Below, piece by piece: positions 34,473 through 43,838 of a stretch of DNA of 64,000 bases. This stretch comes from Sulfuricella sp035530375 (GTDB lineage: Bacteria > Pseudomonadota > Gammaproteobacteria > Burkholderiales > Sulfuricellaceae), in assembly GCA_035530375.1 (NCBI GenBank), contig DATKUY010000021.1:8922-72921 (forward strand). Reading direction: 5' to 3'. Each line of letters begins with the position of its first letter. Within the stretch, counting starts at the first letter, position 1. The translations under genes were made by a program, and so were the position numbers. The notes beneath the pieces are model-generated. The model was given only the letters and a program-made list of their open reading frames with translations. It was not told where the DNA came from and made no database searches.

Positions 34473-35837
34473 TTATTTCACCAGTCCGAACAGATACAGG
34501 AAGATGGCGATGATCGCCAGCGGCGACACGAAGCGGATGGTAAAGCGCCACAGCCGGTAAGGCCGTGTGGTTACATTGAGTTCTTCCTGAACGTGAAGGG
34601 TCTTCATTACCCATCCGGCGAACAGCGCCATGAGCAGACCGCCCAGGGGCAGCAGGATGGTGGTGGTCAGCTTGTCGAAGGTGTCGAAAATGTTGAGGCC
34701 GAACAGCAGGTGCACGTCTTTCCAGGCGTTGAACGAGAGCAGCACGGCAATGCCGAGCACCCAGTCGGTCAAACCGATCAGCCACGCTGCTCGACGGCGG
34801 GTCAACCGCGTGTTCTCGATCAGCCAGGAAATCGCCGGCTCCACCAGGGAAATGGCCGAGGTCCAGGCGGCAAAGGCGACCAGCAGAAAGAACAGCGTGC
34901 CGATGAAAGCGCCTCCCGGCATTCGGCCGAAGGCGATCGGCAGGGTCTGGAAGATCAGCCCCGGCCCGGCGGCCGGCTCCAGCCCATTGGCGAACACCAG
35001 CGAGAAAATGGCCAGTCCCACCAGGAGCCCGACACCGGTGTCGACAAGGGCCACGAACAGAGTGGTGCGGGCGATGGAGACGTGGCGCTGGAGGTAGGAG
35101 CCGTACACCATCACCGCGCCCATGCCCAGGCTCAGGGAAAAGAACGCATGGCCCAATGCCGAGAGCACGACCACCGGCGTGACTTTAGAGAAATCCGGGG
35201 TAAACATGAAGCTGGCGGAGCGAGCGACATCGCCCTCGGCCAGGCTGTAGCCGAGCAGCACCAGCAGGATGGCGAACAGCGCGGGCATCAGGATGTTATT
35301 AGCCTTTTCCAGACCCGAATTCACGCCGCGCGCCACCACGCTCATCGTCATCACGATGAACAGGCTATGCCACAAGCCCAGTTCCAGCGGTGCCGCGAGA
35401 AACGCGGCGAACTGGCTCTGCGCCATGGCCCCATCGATACCCTTGAAACTGCCGCTGGCCGCACGCACCACGTAATCCAGCACCCAGCCGGCGATGACGC
35501 TGTAAAAAGCCAAAATCAGCAGCCCCGCGATCAGGCCCATGATGCCCACCCATCTCCACAGCGCCGAAGCACCCGCCTCTTTCGCCAAGGCGGCCATGCC
35601 GTCTACCGGATTGCGCTGGGCGCGCCGACCGAGCATGATCTCGCACATCATCAGCGGGATGCCGACCACGGCAATGCAGACGAGAAACACCAGGACAAAG
35701 GCGCTGCCGCCGTTGACCCCGGTCATGTAGGGAAACTTCCAGATGTTGCCCAGACCTATCGCCGAGCCGGCGGTAGCCAGAACGAAGGTCCAGCGGCTGG
35801 TCCAATGGCTGCGATGGGTGGCGTGGGCCGCGGTCAT
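34473..35837 (-). CDS. sodium-dependent transporter, NSS family
   Basis: A 454-residue neurotransmitter:sodium symporter homologue (LeuT-type) with about twelve transmembrane helices. The N-terminal signature WTFVLATAGSAIGLGNIWKFPY (as GSAIGLGNIWKFPY) forms the Na+ and substrate site; later VALSALGHAFFSLSLGMGAV (as FFSLSLGMGAV) is typical. The substrate is an amino acid or related compound. Its ATG at 35837 overlaps the stop of the upstream AGCS gene as ATGA, so the two symporters are translationally coupled. Confidence 0.92.
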   Translation of the reverse strand: MTAAHATHRSHWTSRWTFVLATAGSAIGLGNIWKFPYMTGVNGGSAFVLVFLVCIAVVGIPLMMCEIMLGRRAQRNPVDGMAALAKEAGASALWRWVGIMGLIAGLLILAFYSVIAGWVLDYVVRAASGSFKGIDGAMAQSQFAAFLAAPLELGLWHSLFIVMTMSVVARGVNSGLEKANNILMPALFAILLVLLGYSLAEGDVARSASFMFTPDFSKVTPVVVLSALGHAFFSLSLGMGAVMVYGSYLQRHVSIARTTLFVALVDTGVGLLVGLAIFSLVFANGLEPAAGPGLIFQTLPIAFGRMPGGAFIGTLFFLLVAFAAWTSAISLVEPAISWLIENTRLTRRRAAWLIGLTDWVLGIAVLLSFNAWKDVHLLFGLNIFDTFDKLTTTILLPLGGLLMALFAGWVMKTLHVQEELNVTTRPYRLWRFTIRFVSPLAIIAIFLYLFGLVK

Positions 35838-37156
35838 GAGTTGAAATAGCGGTCGGTCTCGGCCTTGACCACCTTGGACAGCCACAGCAGGCCGATCAGG
35901 TTGGGCAGAGCCATCATCCCGTTCATCAGGTCGGAGAAATTCCAGACGAATTCCAGGTTCATCATCGCGCCGACGACCACCACGGCGATGAAGACGATGC
36001 GATAGATGCGGATCGAACGCGAACCGAACAGGTATTCGATTGCCTTCTCGCCGTAGTAATTCCAGCCGATCAGGGTGGAATAGGCAAACAGGGCAGTGGC
36101 CAGAGCGACGATGATCTCGCCGGTGCTGCCCAGGGTTTCGCCAAAACTGGCGCTGGTCAGTTGCCCGGCGCTGATGCCCTTGGTCCAGGAAGTTGCGGTA
36201 AGAATCACCAGGGCGGTCATGGTACAGACCACCAGGGTGTCGATGAAAGTCTGGGTCATGCTGACCAGAGCCTGCTTGACCGGATCATGGGTGCGCGCAG
36301 CAGCGGCAGCAATCGGCGCCGAGCCCAAGCCGGATTCATTGGAGAATACGCCGCGCGCAATGCCGAAACGCATGGCGGCGGCGAGGGTGGCGCCGGCAAA
36401 GCCGCCAGTGGCAGCGGATGGCGAAAAGGCAGAGCTGAAGATCAGATAGAAGGCATGGGGAATTTCGGTGATATTGAGCGCGAGCACCACCAGTGCCGAG
36501 CCGACGTAACCGATGATCATGAACGGCACGAGCAGGGAAGTGAATTTGCCGATCGAGCGGATGCCGCCCAGAATCACCAGCGCCGTCAACGTCATCAACA
36601 CGATGCCGGTGACCCACGGCGCAACGTGAAAGGTCGCCTCGAAGATCTTGGCGGCGGCGTTGGCCTGCGTCATGTTGCCGATGCCGAAGGTGGCAAGGGC
36701 GGTGAACAACGCGAACAGCCAACCCAATTTCGGCAGTCCGGCGCCCTTGGCGAGGTAATACATCGGCCCGCCACGCATGCCGTGCTCGCCCTTCTCACGG
36801 TATTTGACCGCCAGTACCGCTTCGGAATACTTGGTTACCATCCCGACCAGGCCGGTCATCCACATCCAGAACACCGCGCCGGGACCGCCCAGCGTGATCG
36901 CGGTGGCGACGCCGACGATGTTGCCGATGCCGACCGTGGCCGCCAGCGCTGTCATCAGCGCAGCGAAATGGCTGATGTCGCCGGCGTGGCCGTGATCCTT
37001 GTGGAAAATCATGCGCAAAGCCAGCGGCAGGGCGCGGAATTGCAGACCTTTGAGCAGTACCGTCAGGTAAAGGCCGGTGCCCACCAGCAGGGTCAGCATA
37101 GGTGGCCCCCACACCCAGCCGGACAGCGTCGCGATCAGCGCTTCGATGGTTTGCAT
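35834..37156 (-). CDS. alanine/glycine:sodium symporter, AGCS family
   Basis: A 440-residue membrane protein of the AGCS family, which imports alanine or glycine with Na+. Family features are visible: GGPGAVFWMWMTGLVGMVTKYSE (as GPGAVFWMWMTGL, MVTKYSE), RGGPMYYLAKG, and FSNESGLGSAPIAAAAART (as SNESGLGSAPIAAA). It is the first gene of a two-gene unit with the NSS transporter. ATG 37156 is preceded by AAGGGGAAAA. Confidence 0.93.
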   Translation of the reverse strand: MQTIEALIATLSGWVWGPPMLTLLVGTGLYLTVLLKGLQFRALPLALRMIFHKDHGHAGDISHFAALMTALAATVGIGNIVGVATAITLGGPGAVFWMWMTGLVGMVTKYSEAVLAVKYREKGEHGMRGGPMYYLAKGAGLPKLGWLFALFTALATFGIGNMTQANAAAKIFEATFHVAPWVTGIVLMTLTALVILGGIRSIGKFTSLLVPFMIIGYVGSALVVLALNITEIPHAFYLIFSSAFSPSAATGGFAGATLAAAMRFGIARGVFSNESGLGSAPIAAAAARTHDPVKQALVSMTQTFIDTLVVCTMTALVILTATSWTKGISAGQLTSASFGETLGSTGEIIVALATALFAYSTLIGWNYYGEKAIEYLFGSRSIRIYRIVFIAVVVVGAMMNLEFVWNFSDLMNGMMALPNLIGLLWLSKVVKAETDRYFNS

Positions 37157-37283
37157 CTGTTTTCCCCTTGAACCGGCAGAGCCGGAAGCCTAAGTAAAAT
37201 TCTTCTTGTTTATCACGTAGCCGCCGGCGGTTGGCTGTTAGCGTGGATTATAACCAGAATATTTCCCGGCCCGCGAATACCGG

Positions 37284-38183
37284 TTAAACCAGCCAATCCC
37301 TGACAACCAGAAATTCCCTGTACAGGCGCGCCTCTTCGCTGCCCATTTCCGGCTGCCAGCCATAGCGCCATTTTACGCTGGGCGGCAGCGACATCAGGAT
37401 GGACTCGGTGCGTCCGCCCGATTGCAGGCCGAACAGGGTGCCGCGATCCCACACCAGATTGAACTCGACATAGCGTCCGCGGCGGTAAGCCTGGAAATCC
37501 CGTTCGCGTTCGCCATAGGGCGTGTCCTTGCGACGCTGGAGCAGGGGCAGGTAGGCGGCGATGAAGTGTTCGCCGACGCTTTGCATCAGGCCGAAGCTGA
37601 AGGCGAAGTCGCACTCGTTGAAGTCGTCGAAAAATATCCCGCCGATGCCGCGCGGCTCGTTGCGGTGCGGAAGATAAAAATACTCGTCGCAGCGCCGCTT
37701 GAAACGGGGGTGATAGTCGGCGCCAAACGGTTCCAGCGCCTCGCGGCAAATACGGTGGAAATGCACCGCATCCTCGACGAAGCCATAATAAGGCGTCAGA
37801 TCCATGCCGCCGCCGAACCACCACACCGGTTCGCCCGTGGCCGGCTGTACGCTGAAGAAGCGGACATTCAGGTGAGTAGTCGGCACATAAGGATTGCGCG
37901 GATGCAGCACCAGCGACAGCCCCATCGCCTCGAAAGCGCATCCGGCCAGGTCGGGGCGCTGGACGGATGCGGCGGCGGGCAGCTTCTGGCCGCGCGCGTG
38001 GGAGAAATTCACCCCGCCGCGCTCGAATACCTTGCCGTCCTCGATCACGCAGCTCAAGCCTTCCCCGCCCTCCGGGCGCTGCCAGGCATCGCGCAGGAAG
38101 TTGCCGCCGTCGACCTGTTCCAGCAGGATGACGATGCGCTCCTGCAAATCCAGCAAAACGGTTTTTACCTTGTCGCTGTGCAT
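37284..38183 (-). CDS. hemF: oxygen-dependent coproporphyrinogen III oxidase
   Basis: HemF oxidatively decarboxylates coproporphyrinogen III in haem synthesis using O2. The 299-residue protein has the conserved GGVNFSHARG, FEAMGLSLVLHPRNPYVPTTHLNVR (as VLHPRNPYVPTTHLN), GGGMDLTPYYG and the late EFNLVWDRGTLFGLQSGGR (as LVWDRGTLFGLQ). It follows tsaC on the same strand with a one-base gap. Its presence shows that the organism makes haem aerobically. Confidence 0.97.
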   Translation of the reverse strand: MHSDKVKTVLLDLQERIVILLEQVDGGNFLRDAWQRPEGGEGLSCVIEDGKVFERGGVNFSHARGQKLPAAASVQRPDLAGCAFEAMGLSLVLHPRNPYVPTTHLNVRFFSVQPATGEPVWWFGGGMDLTPYYGFVEDAVHFHRICREALEPFGADYHPRFKRRCDEYFYLPHRNEPRGIGGIFFDDFNECDFAFSFGLMQSVGEHFIAAYLPLLQRRKDTPYGERERDFQAYRRGRYVEFNLVWDRGTLFGLQSGGRTESILMSLPPSVKWRYGWQPEMGSEEARLYREFLVVRDWLV

Positions 38184-38184
38184 G

Positions 38185-38742
38185 CTATTTTCGAAGAATC
38201 CGGCCGCTGATCAGATACTGGATGGTAGAGGGGGTCTTACGGGTGCCGACCCTGCCCGGCATGACCAGGGCGTTCTGGCCAAAGGCCTTGATGCAGGCGG
38301 CGTAGGTTTTTAGCGGTTTCAAACCGGCGCGGTTGGCGCTGGTGGAAACCAGGGACGAACGTAGCGCCCGGCACAAGGCCGCCGTATCAGGGTGGGCGGT
38401 CACTCTTACGGCGATGTCGTCGTGCCTGCCGCGCAACCAGCGCGGCGCATGGCGGGAAGCGGGCATCAGCCAGGTATGCGGCCCCGGCCAAGTCTGGTCG
38501 AGCAACTTGCGTTGCTCCGAGGTAGGAGACTGCACATAGCGCTGCAGACGGCTGAAACGGTCGGCGACCAGGATCAATCCCCTGGATCGGGGTCGGTTCT
38601 TGATCTGAAGAATTTGCCTGACTGCGCGATAACTGCGCGGGTCGCAGCCCAGGCCGTAACAGGATTCGGTGGGGTAGGCGATCACCCCGCCACGTGCGAG
38701 GTGGGCGCGCACTTTCCGGATCAGGGCGGCGGAATAGGGCAT
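38185..38742 (-). CDS. tsaC: L-threonylcarbamoyladenylate synthase (TsaC/YrdC domain)
   Basis: TsaC makes threonylcarbamoyl-AMP for the t6A37 modification of tRNAs. The 185-residue length is that of the short TsaC form. Motifs: GGVIAYPTESCYGLGCDP, KNRPRSRGLILV, WPGPHTWLMPAS and SSLVSTSANRAG. The ATG at 38742 overlaps the purE stop codon by one base, and hemF follows one base after its stop, so these genes form one operon. Confidence 0.95.
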   Translation of the reverse strand: MPYSAALIRKVRAHLARGGVIAYPTESCYGLGCDPRSYRAVRQILQIKNRPRSRGLILVADRFSRLQRYVQSPTSEQRKLLDQTWPGPHTWLMPASRHAPRWLRGRHDDIAVRVTAHPDTAALCRALRSSLVSTSANRAGLKPLKTYAACIKAFGQNALVMPGRVGTRKTPSTIQYLISGRILRK

Positions 38743-39242
38743 TACTTGAGAGAGGCTTGCAGCTCCTGGTTCTTGGCGGTGATCTGTTCCGCGGTGCGGG
38801 CACGGTCATCCTTGAGACGCCGGCTCAGGGCTTCATCCCCCAACGCGAGGATCTGGGCGGCCAGGTAAGCGGCATTCCTGGCTCCGGCCTTGCCGATAGC
38901 GACGGAGGCTACCGGTACGCCGCCCGGCATTTGCACCGTGGAAAGCAGCGCGTCGAAACCGTTCAGCGGACCGCCCTCCATCGGCACGCCGATTACCGGG
39001 CGAGTGGTGTGAGCAGCCACTGCGCCGGCCAGGTGCGCCGCCAATCCGGCGGCGGCGATGAACACCGCGCAACCGCGACGTTCGGCATCCCGGACGAAGG
39101 CCATGGTCGCCTCCGGAGTACGGTGGGCGGAAGTGATTTTCACCTCCCATGCCACGCCCAGCTGGGTAAGGGTGTCGAGCGTGGACTTCATCACGGGCAG
39201 ATCGGAATCCGAGCCCATCAGGACGGCGACGAACGGCAACAT
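38742..39242 (-). CDS. purE: N5-carboxyaminoimidazole ribonucleotide mutase PurE
   Basis: PurE class I converts N5-CAIR to CAIR in purine synthesis. Start ATG 39242, with an AGGAG site upstream, gives 166 residues. The active-site region GSDSD is near the N-terminus, followed by SAHRTPE and GVPMEGGPLNGFDALLSTVQMPGGVPV (as GGPLNGFDALLS, MPGGVPVA). The frame is open to 39269 but homologues start at MLPFVAVLMGSDSD. No purK is adjacent here. The gap to purD is filled by a family A repeat. Confidence 0.96.
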   Translation of the reverse strand: MLPFVAVLMGSDSDLPVMKSTLDTLTQLGVAWEVKITSAHRTPEATMAFVRDAERRGCAVFIAAAGLAAHLAGAVAAHTTRPVIGVPMEGGPLNGFDALLSTVQMPGGVPVASVAIGKAGARNAAYLAAQILALGDEALSRRLKDDRARTAEQITAKNQELQASLK

Positions 39243-39262
39243 AATTGTTCTCCTAAAATTAT

Positions 39263-39343
39263 CAGCCACGGGTTTACACAGATTATAAGAGAACCCTCTG
39301 CTACGAGGGTTTATCCGTGAACATCCGTGTAAATCCGTGGCTG
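39263..39343. repeat. Family A palindromic repeat between purD and purE
   Basis: Outer arms CAGCCACGGGTTTACACA and CGTGTAAATCCGTGGCTG match 16 of 18 bases; an inner hairpin AACCCTC/GAGGGTT lies between. It occupies almost the whole 105-base spacer of this gene run. Confidence 0.85.
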
Positions 39344-39347
39344 AATA

Positions 39348-40637
39348 TTATTTCTTGATTGCCCGGTAGCCGATGTCATGCCGCATCTGGCAACCGTCGA
39401 ACTTGATCGAATCGGCGATTTCGTAGGCGCGCCGTTGTGCCAGCTGCACCTTGTCGCCCAATGCGGTAACGCACAGCACGCGGCCGCCGCTGGTGACCAC
39501 CTTGCCGTCCTTGAGCGCAGTGCCGGCATGGAACACATGGTAGTCGCGCGGCACTGTTTCCAGCAAATCGGTGAATGGCGGCAGGCCGGTGATGACGTCG
39601 CCCTTGCGCGGGTCGTCCGGATAGCCGGCGGCGGCCATCACGACGCCCAGGGCAGCGCGACGATCCCATTCCGCGTCCACCTGGTCGAGCGTGCCGTTGA
39701 CAGCATGTTCCAGCAGGGTGAGCAGGTCGCTCTTGAGGCGCAGCATGATCGGCTGGGTTTCCGGATCGCCCATGCGGCAGTTGAACTCCAGCACCTTGAT
39801 GTTGCCCTTGGCATCGATCATCAGGCCGGCATAGAGGAAACCGGTGAACAGCTCGCCCTCCTGTGCCATGCCCTGCATCACCGGGTCGATCACCTCGCGC
39901 ATCACCAGCGCATGCATCTCGGGAGTAATCACCGGGGCCGGCGAATAAGCGCCCATACCGCCGGTGTTGGGACCCTGGTCGCCATCCAGCAGCCGCTTGT
40001 GATCCTGGCTGGTGGCAAGCGGCAGAACGTGCGCACCGTCGGCCATGACGATGAAGCTGGCTTCCTCGCCCAGCAGGCATTCCTCGATCACCACGCGGGC
40101 GCCGGCTGCCCCCAGCTTGTTGCCGGCCAGCATCATGTCGACGGCGGCATGGGCTTCTTCGAGGGTTTGCGCGACCACTACGCCCTTGCCCGCCGCCAGG
40201 CCGTCGGCCTTGACGACGATGGGCGCGCCCTGCTGGTCGATATAAACGTGGGCCGGTGCGGCATCGGTGAAAGTGGCGTAGGCGGCAGTGGGAATGCCGT
40301 GGCGCACCATGAAAGCCTTGGCGAAATCCTTGGAGCTTTCGAGCTGCGCCGCGAATTGGGTCGGGCCGAAGATTTTCAGGCCCTCGGCGCGGAAGACATC
40401 GACGATGCCGGCAGCCAGCGGCGCCTCCGGGCCGACCACGGTAAACGCGACCTTTTCCTGCCTGGCGAATTCGAGCAGCTCGGGGATGGTGTGGAGGGCA
40501 ACATTGGTCAGGTCCGGCTCAAGCGCCGTGCCCGCATTGCCGGGCGCGACGAAGATTCGGGTCGAACGCGCGCTCTGCGCCAGTTTCCATGCCAGTGCAT
40601 GTTCCCGTCCTCCGCTGCCGATAACCAGAATTTTCAT
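39348..40637 (-). CDS. purD: phosphoribosylamine-glycine ligase PurD
   Basis: PurD joins glycine to phosphoribosylamine in the second step of purine synthesis. The 429-residue ATP-grasp enzyme starts MKILVIGSGGREHALAWKLA (as VIGSGGREHALAWK), and shows the ATP-grasp lysine region IVVKADGLAAGKGVVVA and the late MGDPETQPIMLRL. Length matches E. coli PurD (429). It lies between purH and purE, with palindromic repeats in both gaps. Confidence 0.97.
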   Translation of the reverse strand: MKILVIGSGGREHALAWKLAQSARSTRIFVAPGNAGTALEPDLTNVALHTIPELLEFARQEKVAFTVVGPEAPLAAGIVDVFRAEGLKIFGPTQFAAQLESSKDFAKAFMVRHGIPTAAYATFTDAAPAHVYIDQQGAPIVVKADGLAAGKGVVVAQTLEEAHAAVDMMLAGNKLGAAGARVVIEECLLGEEASFIVMADGAHVLPLATSQDHKRLLDGDQGPNTGGMGAYSPAPVITPEMHALVMREVIDPVMQGMAQEGELFTGFLYAGLMIDAKGNIKVLEFNCRMGDPETQPIMLRLKSDLLTLLEHAVNGTLDQVDAEWDRRAALGVVMAAAGYPDDPRKGDVITGLPPFTDLLETVPRDYHVFHAGTALKDGKVVTSGGRVLCVTALGDKVQLAQRRAYEIADSIKFDGCQMRHDIGYRAIKK

Positions 40638-40660
40638 GGCTTCACATCCTAATGACTAAA

Positions 40661-40718
40661 CCGCAGAGACGCAGAGGCACGGAGAAAAAAGCTTTGAATT
40701 CTCAGCGCCTCTGCGGTG
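40661..40718. repeat. Family B palindromic repeat between purH and purD
   Basis: Arms CCGCAGAGACGCAGAGGC and GCGCCTCTGCGG around a loop with AAAAAAGCTTTGAATT. It fills the spacer between purH and purD. Confidence 0.8.
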
Positions 40719-40724
40719 AAAAAA

Positions 40725-42293
40725 TCAATGCCGGAAATGCCGCATGCCGGTGAATACCATCGCCATGCCGTGCTCGTCGGCAGCGGCGATCACCTCCTCG
40801 TCGCGCATCGAGCCGCCGGGCTGGATCACGGCGGCGATGCCGGCCTGGCCGGCCGAATCGATGCCGTCGCGGAACGGGAAAAAGGCATCCGAGGCCATCA
40901 CCGAACCACGCACCTGCAGGCCGGCATGCTCGGCCTTGATGGCGGCGATGCGCGCCGAGTTTACCCGGCTCATCTGGCCGGCGCCGACGCCGACGGTCAT
41001 TTTACCGCTGACATAAACGATCGCGTTGGATTTAACATATTTGGCCACGCGCCAGGCGAATAGCAGGTCGGCCATTTCGGCCTCGGTCGGGGCTCGCTTG
41101 GTGACCACCTTGAGTTCGTTATAAAGAGCCAGGTCGGCATCCTGCACCAGCAGGCCGCCGGTGACGCGCTTGAAATCCAGCCGCTTGCCGGGTTCCTTCG
41201 GCCATTGCCCGCACTCCAACAAGCGCACGTTTTTCTTCGCGGCGACGATTTCGCTGGCTGCCGCGGATACCTTGGGCGCAATGATTACTTCGACGAACTG
41301 ACGATCGACGATGGCTTGCGCGGTGGCGGCATCCAGCTCGCCGTTGACGGCGATGATGCCGCCGAAAGCGGATTCCGGGTCGGTCTTGTAAGCCCGGTCG
41401 TAGGCCTCGAGCAGGTTGGCGCCATAAGCTACGCCGCACGGATTGGCGTGCTTGACGATGACGCAGGACGGCGCCTCGTCGAACTGCTTGACGCACTCCA
41501 GCGCGGCATCGGCATCGGCGATGTTGTTGTAGGAAAGCTCCTTGCCCTGCAGCTGGCGCGCGGAGGAAATGCTCACTCCCTTTTCGCCGGCGGCAACGTA
41601 GAAAGCCGCCTGCTGGTGCGGGTTCTCGCCGTAGCGCATGCCCTGGACCTTGGCGAACTGGAAATTCAGCCGTTCCGGGAACTGCTGCTTGCTGCCGTCC
41701 GGGCCGATGGCCGTGAGGTAGTTGCTGATCGCGCCGTCGTACTCGGCGGTATGGGAAAAGGCCTTCACCGCCAGCTTGAACCGGGTTTCGGCGCTCAATG
41801 CGCCGCCGTTGGCCTGCAATTCGGCACCAAGCACGACATAGTCGGCCGGGTCGGTCACCACCGCGACACCGGTGTGGTTCTTGGCGGCGGCGCGTACCAT
41901 GGTCGGCCCGCCGATGTCGATGTTCTCGATCGCGTCTTCCAGCGAACAGTCCGGCTTGGCGATGGTCTCGCGGAACGGATAGAGGTTTACCACCACCAGA
42001 TCGATGGCGGGAATACCGGAACCCTCCACCGCCGCCACATGGGCGGGAAGGTCGCGCCGGAACAGGATGCCGCCATGAATTTTCGGGTGCAGGGTCTTGA
42101 CCCGGCCATCGAGCATTTCCGGAAAGCTGGTGTAATCGCCCACTTCCGTGACTGCCACGCCCGCATCCGCGAGCAGCTTGGCGGTGCCGCCGGTGGAAAG
42201 GATCTCGATGCCGAACTGCCGCAGGGTCTTGGCGAATTCGAGAACGCCGGTTTTATCGGAAACGCTGATGAGGGCTCGACTGATTTTGATCAT
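40725..42293 (-). CDS. purH: bifunctional AICAR transformylase/IMP cyclohydrolase PurH
   Basis: PurH carries out the last two steps of IMP synthesis. The 522-residue protein has the N-terminal IMP cyclohydrolase part (SDKTGVLEFAKTL, STGGTAKLLADAGVAVTEV, GGILFRRD) and the C-terminal transformylase part (RYGENPHQQAAFY, VIVKHANPCGVA, SDAFFPFRDGID). The end MVFTGMRHFRH is typical. It is upstream of purD and purE; the spacer to fis carries a family A repeat. Confidence 0.97.
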   Translation of the reverse strand: MIKISRALISVSDKTGVLEFAKTLRQFGIEILSTGGTAKLLADAGVAVTEVGDYTSFPEMLDGRVKTLHPKIHGGILFRRDLPAHVAAVEGSGIPAIDLVVVNLYPFRETIAKPDCSLEDAIENIDIGGPTMVRAAAKNHTGVAVVTDPADYVVLGAELQANGGALSAETRFKLAVKAFSHTAEYDGAISNYLTAIGPDGSKQQFPERLNFQFAKVQGMRYGENPHQQAAFYVAAGEKGVSISSARQLQGKELSYNNIADADAALECVKQFDEAPSCVIVKHANPCGVAYGANLLEAYDRAYKTDPESAFGGIIAVNGELDAATAQAIVDRQFVEVIIAPKVSAAASEIVAAKKNVRLLECGQWPKEPGKRLDFKRVTGGLLVQDADLALYNELKVVTKRAPTEAEMADLLFAWRVAKYVKSNAIVYVSGKMTVGVGAGQMSRVNSARIAAIKAEHAGLQVRGSVMASDAFFPFRDGIDSAGQAGIAAVIQPGGSMRDEEVIAAADEHGMAMVFTGMRHFRH

Positions 42294-42318
42294 TTCTGTT
42301 TTTTCCTAAAAGCGGTTT

Positions 42319-42425
42319 TAGCCACGGATTAACACGGATGTACACAGATTTCCCTGAAATTCGCCCTGAGAGTTTCACCTGCTTTGGGTGCCTTAATCCG
42401 TGTAAATCTGTGTTAATCCGTGGCT
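42319..42425. repeat. Family A palindromic repeat between fis and purH
   Basis: The longest copy: arms of about 31 bases begin AGCCACGGATTAACACGG and end GTTAATCCGTGGCT, agreeing in about 28 of 31 positions. It spans nearly the whole spacer between fis (upstream) and purH. Confidence 0.9.
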
Positions 42426-42431
42426 GGCTTC

Positions 42432-42668
42432 TTACTTGAGGCCGTGGGTTTTCATTTTCTTGCGCAGGGTGTTGCGGTTCAGCCCGAGAATTTCGGCGGC
42501 CCGGGTCTGGTTGCCTTGGGCCTGGTCGAGGATTACCTGCAACAGCGGCTTTTCCACGCATCCCACCACCATTTCATAAACGGCGCTGGGCTTCTCCCCA
42601 TCCAGATTCTTGAAATACTGGTCCATTGCCTTGCGCACGCAGACTGCGATTTCGTTTTCGTTGATCAT
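42432..42668 (-). CDS. fis: Fis-family nucleoid/transcription regulator
   Basis: A 78-residue Fis protein with the C-terminal helix-turn-helix ILDQAQGNQTRAAEILGLNRNTLRKKMKTHGLK (seen as GNQTRAAEILGLNRNTLRKK). Its ATG overlaps the dusB stop as ATGA, the same dusB-fis arrangement as in E. coli, where Fis controls rRNA and chromosome topology. The N-terminal beta-hairpin of enteric Fis is shorter here, as usual in betaproteobacteria. Confidence 0.95.
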   Translation of the reverse strand: MINENEIAVCVRKAMDQYFKNLDGEKPSAVYEMVVGCVEKPLLQVILDQAQGNQTRAAEILGLNRNTLRKKMKTHGLK

Positions 42669-43666
42669 GCCGCCATCTCGTTTTCCATAATATAGGTATG
42701 TCCGGTCGATTCGGCAAAGAAGCGCTCGACGGCGTCGAGCTGCCCGCGGGTGGTTTGCAACTGGTTCATGGCGTGGCGGAACCCGGCGGAATCGGGCAGC
42801 CCCTTGGTGTACCAGGCGATGTGCTTGCGCGCCATGCGCACGCCGGTGTACTCGCCGTAGAAATCGTAAAGGTCGTGCAGGTGGCCGGTCAGCATGTCGC
42901 GGGTTTCCGTCACGCCGGGGTGCGGCAGCAGCTCGCCGGTTTTCAGATAGTGCGCGATGTCGCGAAAAATCCACGGCCGGCCCTGTGCCGCGCGGCCGAT
43001 CATGACGGCATCGGCTTTCGTATAGTCGAGCACGAACCGGGCTTTTTGCGGGGTGGTGATGTCGCCGTTGGCGATCACCGGAATGCGGATTTCGGCCTTG
43101 ACCGCGGCGATGGTGTCATATTCGGCTTCGCCGCTATAACCGCATGCACGGGTGCGGCCATGGATGGCCAGCGCCTGGATGCCGGCGGCTTCGGCGATGC
43201 GCGCCACGCTGATGGCGTTGCGGCTGTTCTTGTCCCAGCCGGTGCGGATTTTCAGGGTAACCGGTACGTCCACCGCCTTGACCACGGCTTCGAGAATGCG
43301 CGCCACCAGGGGCTCGTTCTGCAACAGTGCCGAGCCCGCCATCACATTGCAGATTTTCTTTGCCGGACAGCCCATATTGATGTCGATGATCTGGGCGCCG
43401 CGGTCGGTATTGTATTTCGCCGCTTCCGCCAGCATCGCGGGATCGGCGCCGACGATCTGCACCGACACCGGCTCGGTTTCGCCTGCGTTATCGGCCCGGC
43501 GTTTGGTTTTCTCGCTGCCGTAAAGCAGGGAATTGGACGCCACCATTTCCGAAACCGCCAGCCCTGCGCCGAAAGCGCGGCACAGCTTGCGGAAAGGCCG
43601 GTCCGTCACGCCCGCCATGGGGGCGACGATCAGGTTGCTTTTCAGAAAATAGGGGCCGATTTGCAT
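42665..43666 (-). CDS. dusB: tRNA-dihydrouridine synthase B
   Basis: DusB reduces uridine in tRNA to dihydrouridine with FMN. The 333-residue protein has VAPMAGVTDRPFRKLCR near the N-terminus, the catalytic Cys100 in NMGCPAKKI, and the FMN/barrel motifs TLKIRTGWD, ALAIHGRTRACGYSG, VIANGDI and AVMIGRAAQGRPWIF. It overlaps fis by four bases and is transcribed first. Confidence 0.97.
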   Translation of the reverse strand: MQIGPYFLKSNLIVAPMAGVTDRPFRKLCRAFGAGLAVSEMVASNSLLYGSEKTKRRADNAGETEPVSVQIVGADPAMLAEAAKYNTDRGAQIIDINMGCPAKKICNVMAGSALLQNEPLVARILEAVVKAVDVPVTLKIRTGWDKNSRNAISVARIAEAAGIQALAIHGRTRACGYSGEAEYDTIAAVKAEIRIPVIANGDITTPQKARFVLDYTKADAVMIGRAAQGRPWIFRDIAHYLKTGELLPHPGVTETRDMLTGHLHDLYDFYGEYTGVRMARKHIAWYTKGLPDSAGFRHAMNQLQTTRGQLDAVERFFAESTGHTYIMENEMAA

Positions 43667-43838
43667 TGCTTAAATTTTGAGCGGAAAGGGCGGTATTGTA
43701 ATCCCAAACCCGGTGTCGAGGAAGGGATCAGATCAAGGAAAGCCACATAAACTGACGCGGGTCATGAAAGCGGATTTCAGCCCGGTTTCAATGTGTTCAC
43801 GCTCTAGTGGGCAAAAATTTTAGAGGCTGCCGTATAAA

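Noticed and set aside
39263..42425. Repeats considered as a CRISPR array
   Set aside because: They are single palindromes in different spacers, not direct repeats with regular spacers, and there are no cas genes.
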